From assembly GCA_947373075.1 (NCBI GenBank), contig CANBWF010000018.1, forward strand, positions 1-17,456: a stretch of DNA of 17,456 nucleotides, read 5' to 3'. Origin of the DNA: Actinomycetota bacterium (GTDB taxonomy: Bacteria > Actinomycetota > Actinomycetes > S36-B12 > UBA5976). Below the pieces are notes generated by a model. The model was not told the origin of the DNA. It did no database searches and saw nothing but the letters and a program-made list of their open reading frames with translations. Positions 14,624-17,456 of this stretch are shown in pieces. Both the position numbers and the translations under genes were made by a program. The stretch's first letter is position 1; the number at the start of each line of letters is the position of its first letter.

Positions 14624-15289
14624 TTATCGATTTTCTGTCGGTACAAGCAAAGTATGAAGTTCGGAAACGCTTGAAGTGATGTACGTTGCTCCCGCCGTTG
14701 TTAGCTCGGCTTCATCGCCATAACCCCACAGAACGCCAATACTTTCAAGTTCGTGCGCTTTCGCCCCATGAACGTCATGTTCACGATCACCAATCATCAC
14801 GATGCTTTTTTTATCAGTGATCTCGAGTTCTGAAAGTGCGTGGGCAATCACTAGTGCTTTCGTGCCTCGAGTAACGCCCAGTTCATCTGAACCCGAGATA
14901 ACTTCGAAATATTGACCAAGTTCAAAGTGCTGTAAAATACTGACGGCGGAATGGTCAACCTTAGAAGTTGCAACAGCTAAGCGAACTCCAGAGTCCACCA
15001 GAGCAGCGAGCATTTCTGGGATTCCATGGAATACTGCGTTTTCAAATCGTCCTGTTTCGTGGTAATACTCACGATAGATCTGAACGGCTCGTTCAATATC
15101 TGTACCCTTAAGCCCGGCGAACTCATCGAATGAAACCCACAATGGTGGCCCTAGATATTTGCGTAATTCATCTTCACTTGGTGCCGGCAAATCAAAAGCA
15201 GCTAAGGCGTGTAAAACACCATTGGCGACGCCTTGTCCAGATTCGGTGAGTGTGCCGTCGAGATCAAAAAGAACAGTGTTCCAAGTCAC
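14624..15289 (-). CDS. HAD-superfamily phosphatase, phosphoglycolate phosphatase-like
   Basis: 221 residues, the usual size for Gph/PGP-type hydrolases. All four HAD motifs are visible: FDLDGTLTES with nucleophile D9 and acid/base D11, ATSK at 107-110 (motif II), K144 in RGTKALV (motif III), and IGDREHD at 166-172 (motif IV). A helical cap domain occupies about 17-90. The start GTG (15289) overlaps the TGA of trpS in a GTGA arrangement, so it is likely translationally coupled. It removes phosphate from a small metabolite; 2-phosphoglycolate or pyrophosphate are possible substrates, but specificity in this family cannot be told from sequence alone. Confidence 0.9.
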   Translation of the reverse strand: MTWNTVLFDLDGTLTESGQGVANGVLHALAAFDLPAPSEDELRKYLGPPLWVSFDEFAGLKGTDIERAVQIYREYYHETGRFENAVFHGIPEMLAALVDSGVRLAVATSKVDHSAVSILQHFELGQYFEVISGSDELGVTRGTKALVIAHALSELEITDKKSIVMIGDREHDVHGAKAHELESIGVLWGYGDEAELTTAGATYITSSVSELHTLLVPTENR

Positions 15290-16278
15290 GAAGCGTTGAA
15301 ACCAATTTTTGCATAGACAGCAGCCAGAGTTTGAGATGCAACTTCACGTGCCTGCTCTGCCCCGATATTCATGTCCCTCTGCAACTGAGCTTTATCGCTA
15401 AGCAACTCATTGACCGTAGTCTGGAATGGTTCGGCAAAAGCCAATACCGCTCCAGCAGTTTCTTTCTTCAAATCTCCGTACATTCGGCCAGCAAAACTAT
15501 CCACTAATTCATCAACGGTGTTACCGGTGTAGGCAGAAAGTATGGTCAACAGATTTGAAACACCAGCTTTGTTCGCGGGATCAAATGCAACAACAGAATC
15601 TGAATCTGTAACGGCAGACTTAATTTTCTTTTCAGTCGTTTTCAACGGATCAAGCAGATTAATGCAGCCACTTGGTGAAGATTTACTCATCTTGGCTGTT
15701 GGGTCCTGCAAGTCCTGAATCTTTGCCGTCGCTTTAACAATGTGTGGCTTTGGTAATGTGAATGTGTCGCCAAAACGGCCATTAAACCGAGTAGCTAAAT
15801 CGCGGGTTAGTTCCAAGTGCTGGCGCTGATCTTCACCGACCGGAACTGCATCTGCCTGATAAAGCAAAATATCTGCTGCTTGCAAAATTGGGTAGGTTAG
15901 CAAACCGACTGAAGCCGATGATGATCCACCTTTGGCGGCTTTATCTTTGAATTGGGTCATTCGATTAGCTTCACCGATTCCAGTAATACAGGACATAACC
16001 CACATCAGCTGAGCATGTTCGGGCACCTGGCTTTGCACAAACAAGACGGACTTCTTCGGGTCTACGCCAAGCGCGACTAATTGGGCATAAGCAAGTAGCG
16101 TGCGCTGGTTAAGTTGTGCTGGATCTTGCTCGACGGTTATTGCGTGCAAATCAGCGATGAAATAGAAACATTCGAATTCCGACTGCATACTTACCCAATT
16201 TTGCAATGCACCGAGGTGGTTGCCAATATGGAAACTATCGGATGTTGGCTGGATGCCGGATAAAACGCGCGGATTCAC
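15286..16278 (-). CDS. trpS: Tryptophanyl-tRNA synthetase
   Basis: Class I aminoacyl-tRNA synthetase that charges tRNA-Trp in the cytoplasm; 330 residues, the normal bacterial TrpS length. The N-terminus RVLSGIQPTSDSFHIGNHLGA carries the HIGH-type motif HIGN (17-20). The TrpS-specific stretches MTQFKDKAAK (107-116), LTYPILQAADILLY (127-140) and VGEDQRQHLELTRDLA (147-162) and the KMSKS loop AKMSKSSPSG (195-204) are all present. The start GTG at 16278 overlaps the stop of the CNNM gene (GTGA). It is an essential housekeeping gene and anchors the right part of the window as core chromosome. Confidence 0.98.
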   Translation of the reverse strand: MNPRVLSGIQPTSDSFHIGNHLGALQNWVSMQSEFECFYFIADLHAITVEQDPAQLNQRTLLAYAQLVALGVDPKKSVLFVQSQVPEHAQLMWVMSCITGIGEANRMTQFKDKAAKGGSSSASVGLLTYPILQAADILLYQADAVPVGEDQRQHLELTRDLATRFNGRFGDTFTLPKPHIVKATAKIQDLQDPTAKMSKSSPSGCINLLDPLKTTEKKIKSAVTDSDSVVAFDPANKAGVSNLLTILSAYTGNTVDELVDSFAGRMYGDLKKETAGAVLAFAEPFQTTVNELLSDKAQLQRDMNIGAEQAREVASQTLAAVYAKIGFNAS

Positions 16279-17456
16279 TGTTCTATTGTGTCAGTTCGTA
16301 CTACTCGAATGCGCGAGACCCGTCGGCCGTCCATTTCGGTAACAGTTAAAGTTCCGCCAGCCACGGTGATTTCATCACCGAGTTCCGGAATTCGGCCTAG
16401 CTGGGCTGCAATAAATCCAGCGGCCGTTTCGTATGCACCCTCAGGCAAGTCCAAGTAGGTTTCTTCAGCAAAATCATCCAGATTCAGCAGGCCATCGACA
16501 ATCACATCGATGCCAACTGGGATTACGCCCTCAGATTCATCAGTGTCGTACTCATCGCGGATGTCGCCAACAAGTTCTTCCACTAAATCTTCCATCGTGA
16601 TGATGCCCGCAGTGCCACCATACTCGTCGACGACTAGTGCCATATGAGCGCCCGTTGCCCGCATATCCGACAAAGCTGGGATTACATGCTTACTTCCAGG
16701 TAAGCGGGCAATTTCGCGCACCAATTCACCCACGCGAAGTGAGCGCTCGCGCACATCAGGACTCAAAATGTCGCGCACATGCACAAACCCAACAACATCA
16801 TCATGCGAACTATCAAATACTGGATAGCGCGAATGTGGCTGGTCGGAAACAATTTTTGCTGCTTTGAAAACTGGCAGTTCGGAATCAAGAAACTCGACTT
16901 CAGTTCGTGGAATCATGATTTCCCGAATTTCTTTATCGCCAGCGTCAAATACATCGTCAATCAATTCGCGTTCAGCGCTAGTGAGCTCTTCGTGCGAGGC
17001 CACCATGCCGCGCAATTCCTCACCTGAAATTTGTTCTTTACCTGCGCGCGGATCTCCACCAAAAATTCGAACCACGACGTTGGTTGATACAGATAGCAGT
17101 GCGATGAACGGACGGAAAATTTTGGCCATGACATCTAGCGGGGCTGCAAGTAGCAGTGAATAGCGTTCGGCATGCTGGAGAGCCAAACGCTTTGGTGCCA
17201 ATTCGGCTATTACTAATGCAATGAAGGCCACAAAAATCGTGGATCCAACAAAAGCTAAGGCTTCGGCTGTACCAGCTGGCACACCCCAGCCTTCGATAGT
17301 AGGAGTTACCAGCGGAACAAATCGCTTCTCACCATAAGCTGCAGCGAAGAAGCCAGTAAGCGTTACTGCTACCTGACCTGCGGCTAGAAATCTATTTGGG
17401 TTCTTTACCAGGTTCTCAAGTCGACGCCCGCGTCGGCCGTTGTTTGCCGCTAGTTT
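16275..17456 (-). CDS. CNNM/CorC-type (hemolysin-related) CBS membrane protein, 5' end cut by window edge
   Basis: 393 residues are visible and the frame remains open to the last base; a GTG at 17282 is internal, because the upstream residues read as genuine family sequence (RRLENLVKNPNRFLAAGQVAVTLTG in outline). The visible protein has the end of the cytoplasmic segment after the first helix, CNNM membrane helices (VALAFVGSTIFVAFIALVIAELAPKRLAL region), then GEELRGMVASHE, the linker IREIMIPRTEVEFL, a pair of CBS domains with SRYPVFD and VVDEYGGTAGIITMEDLVEE, and a C-terminal CorC_HlyC domain (from about DGLLNLDDF to the end). CNNM proteins are linked to Mg2+ or Co2+ transport or sensing; the old name hemolysin is misleading. 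It is the most upstream visible gene of the right-hand operon. Confidence 0.93.
   Translation of the reverse strand, partial: KLAANNGRRGRRLENLVKNPNRFLAAGQVAVTLTGFFAAAYGEKRFVPLVTPTIEGWGVPAGTAEALAFVGSTIFVAFIALVIAELAPKRLALQHAERYSLLLAAPLDVMAKIFRPFIALLSVSTNVVVRIFGGDPRAGKEQISGEELRGMVASHEELTSAERELIDDVFDAGDKEIREIMIPRTEVEFLDSELPVFKAAKIVSDQPHSRYPVFDSSHDDVVGFVHVRDILSPDVRERSLRVGELVREIARLPGSKHVIPALSDMRATGAHMALVVDEYGGTAGIITMEDLVEELVGDIRDEYDTDESEGVIPVGIDVIVDGLLNLDDFAEETYLDLPEGAYETAAGFIAAQLGRIPELGDEITVAGGTLTVTEMDGRRVSRIRVVRTDTIEQ

Overview
The window reads as an ordinary chromosomal stretch of an actinobacterium of modest GC content, plausibly a freshwater planktonic lineage such as the Nanopelagicales (acI). 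This assignment is an inference. It rests on the BldK-like order of the peptide transporter, the frequent GTG/TTG starts, tight gene packing with 4-bp stop/start overlaps, and the actinobacterial style of the secreted repeat domains. I see no rRNA, tRNA, IS element, phage gene or CRISPR array.

Left part (1-6141, all minus strand): a five-gene oligopeptide/dipeptide ABC importer transcribed right to left as permease C, substrate-binding protein, permease B, ATPase D, ATPase F (the last cut by the window edge). The binding-protein gene is bracketed by two stem-loops: a 7-bp stem with a UUCG tetraloop before it, and a 12-bp perfect stem after it. This is the usual way such operons give the binding protein more expression than its membrane partners.

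Middle (6142-12080): a 378-bp divergent control region, then a plus-strand three-gene operon: a secreted beta-rich protein, a membrane GT2 processive glycan synthase of the BcsA type without a PilZ domain, and a secreted GH26 glycoside hydrolase with Ig-like and tandem C-terminal repeats. Together they look like a compact exopolysaccharide system: a synthase that extrudes a beta-linked glycan, an exported hydrolase that trims or releases it, and a secreted partner of unknown role. Its mRNA carries unusual structure: a nested inverted-repeat leader, a 12-bp palindrome before the first start codon, a 15-bp perfect hairpin with a GAAA loop at the start of the synthase gene, and a small hairpin over the ribosome site and start codon of the hydrolase. 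This is the most novel part of the window.

Right part (12132-17456, all minus strand, converging on the glycan operon): reading right to left, a CNNM/CorC-type CBS membrane protein (cut by the window edge), tryptophanyl-tRNA synthetase, a HAD phosphatase, an MFS transporter, and a 403-residue regulator that appears to be two TetR units fused in one chain. The first four genes overlap or nearly touch and are probably cotranscribed. The regulator follows after a 116-bp gap.
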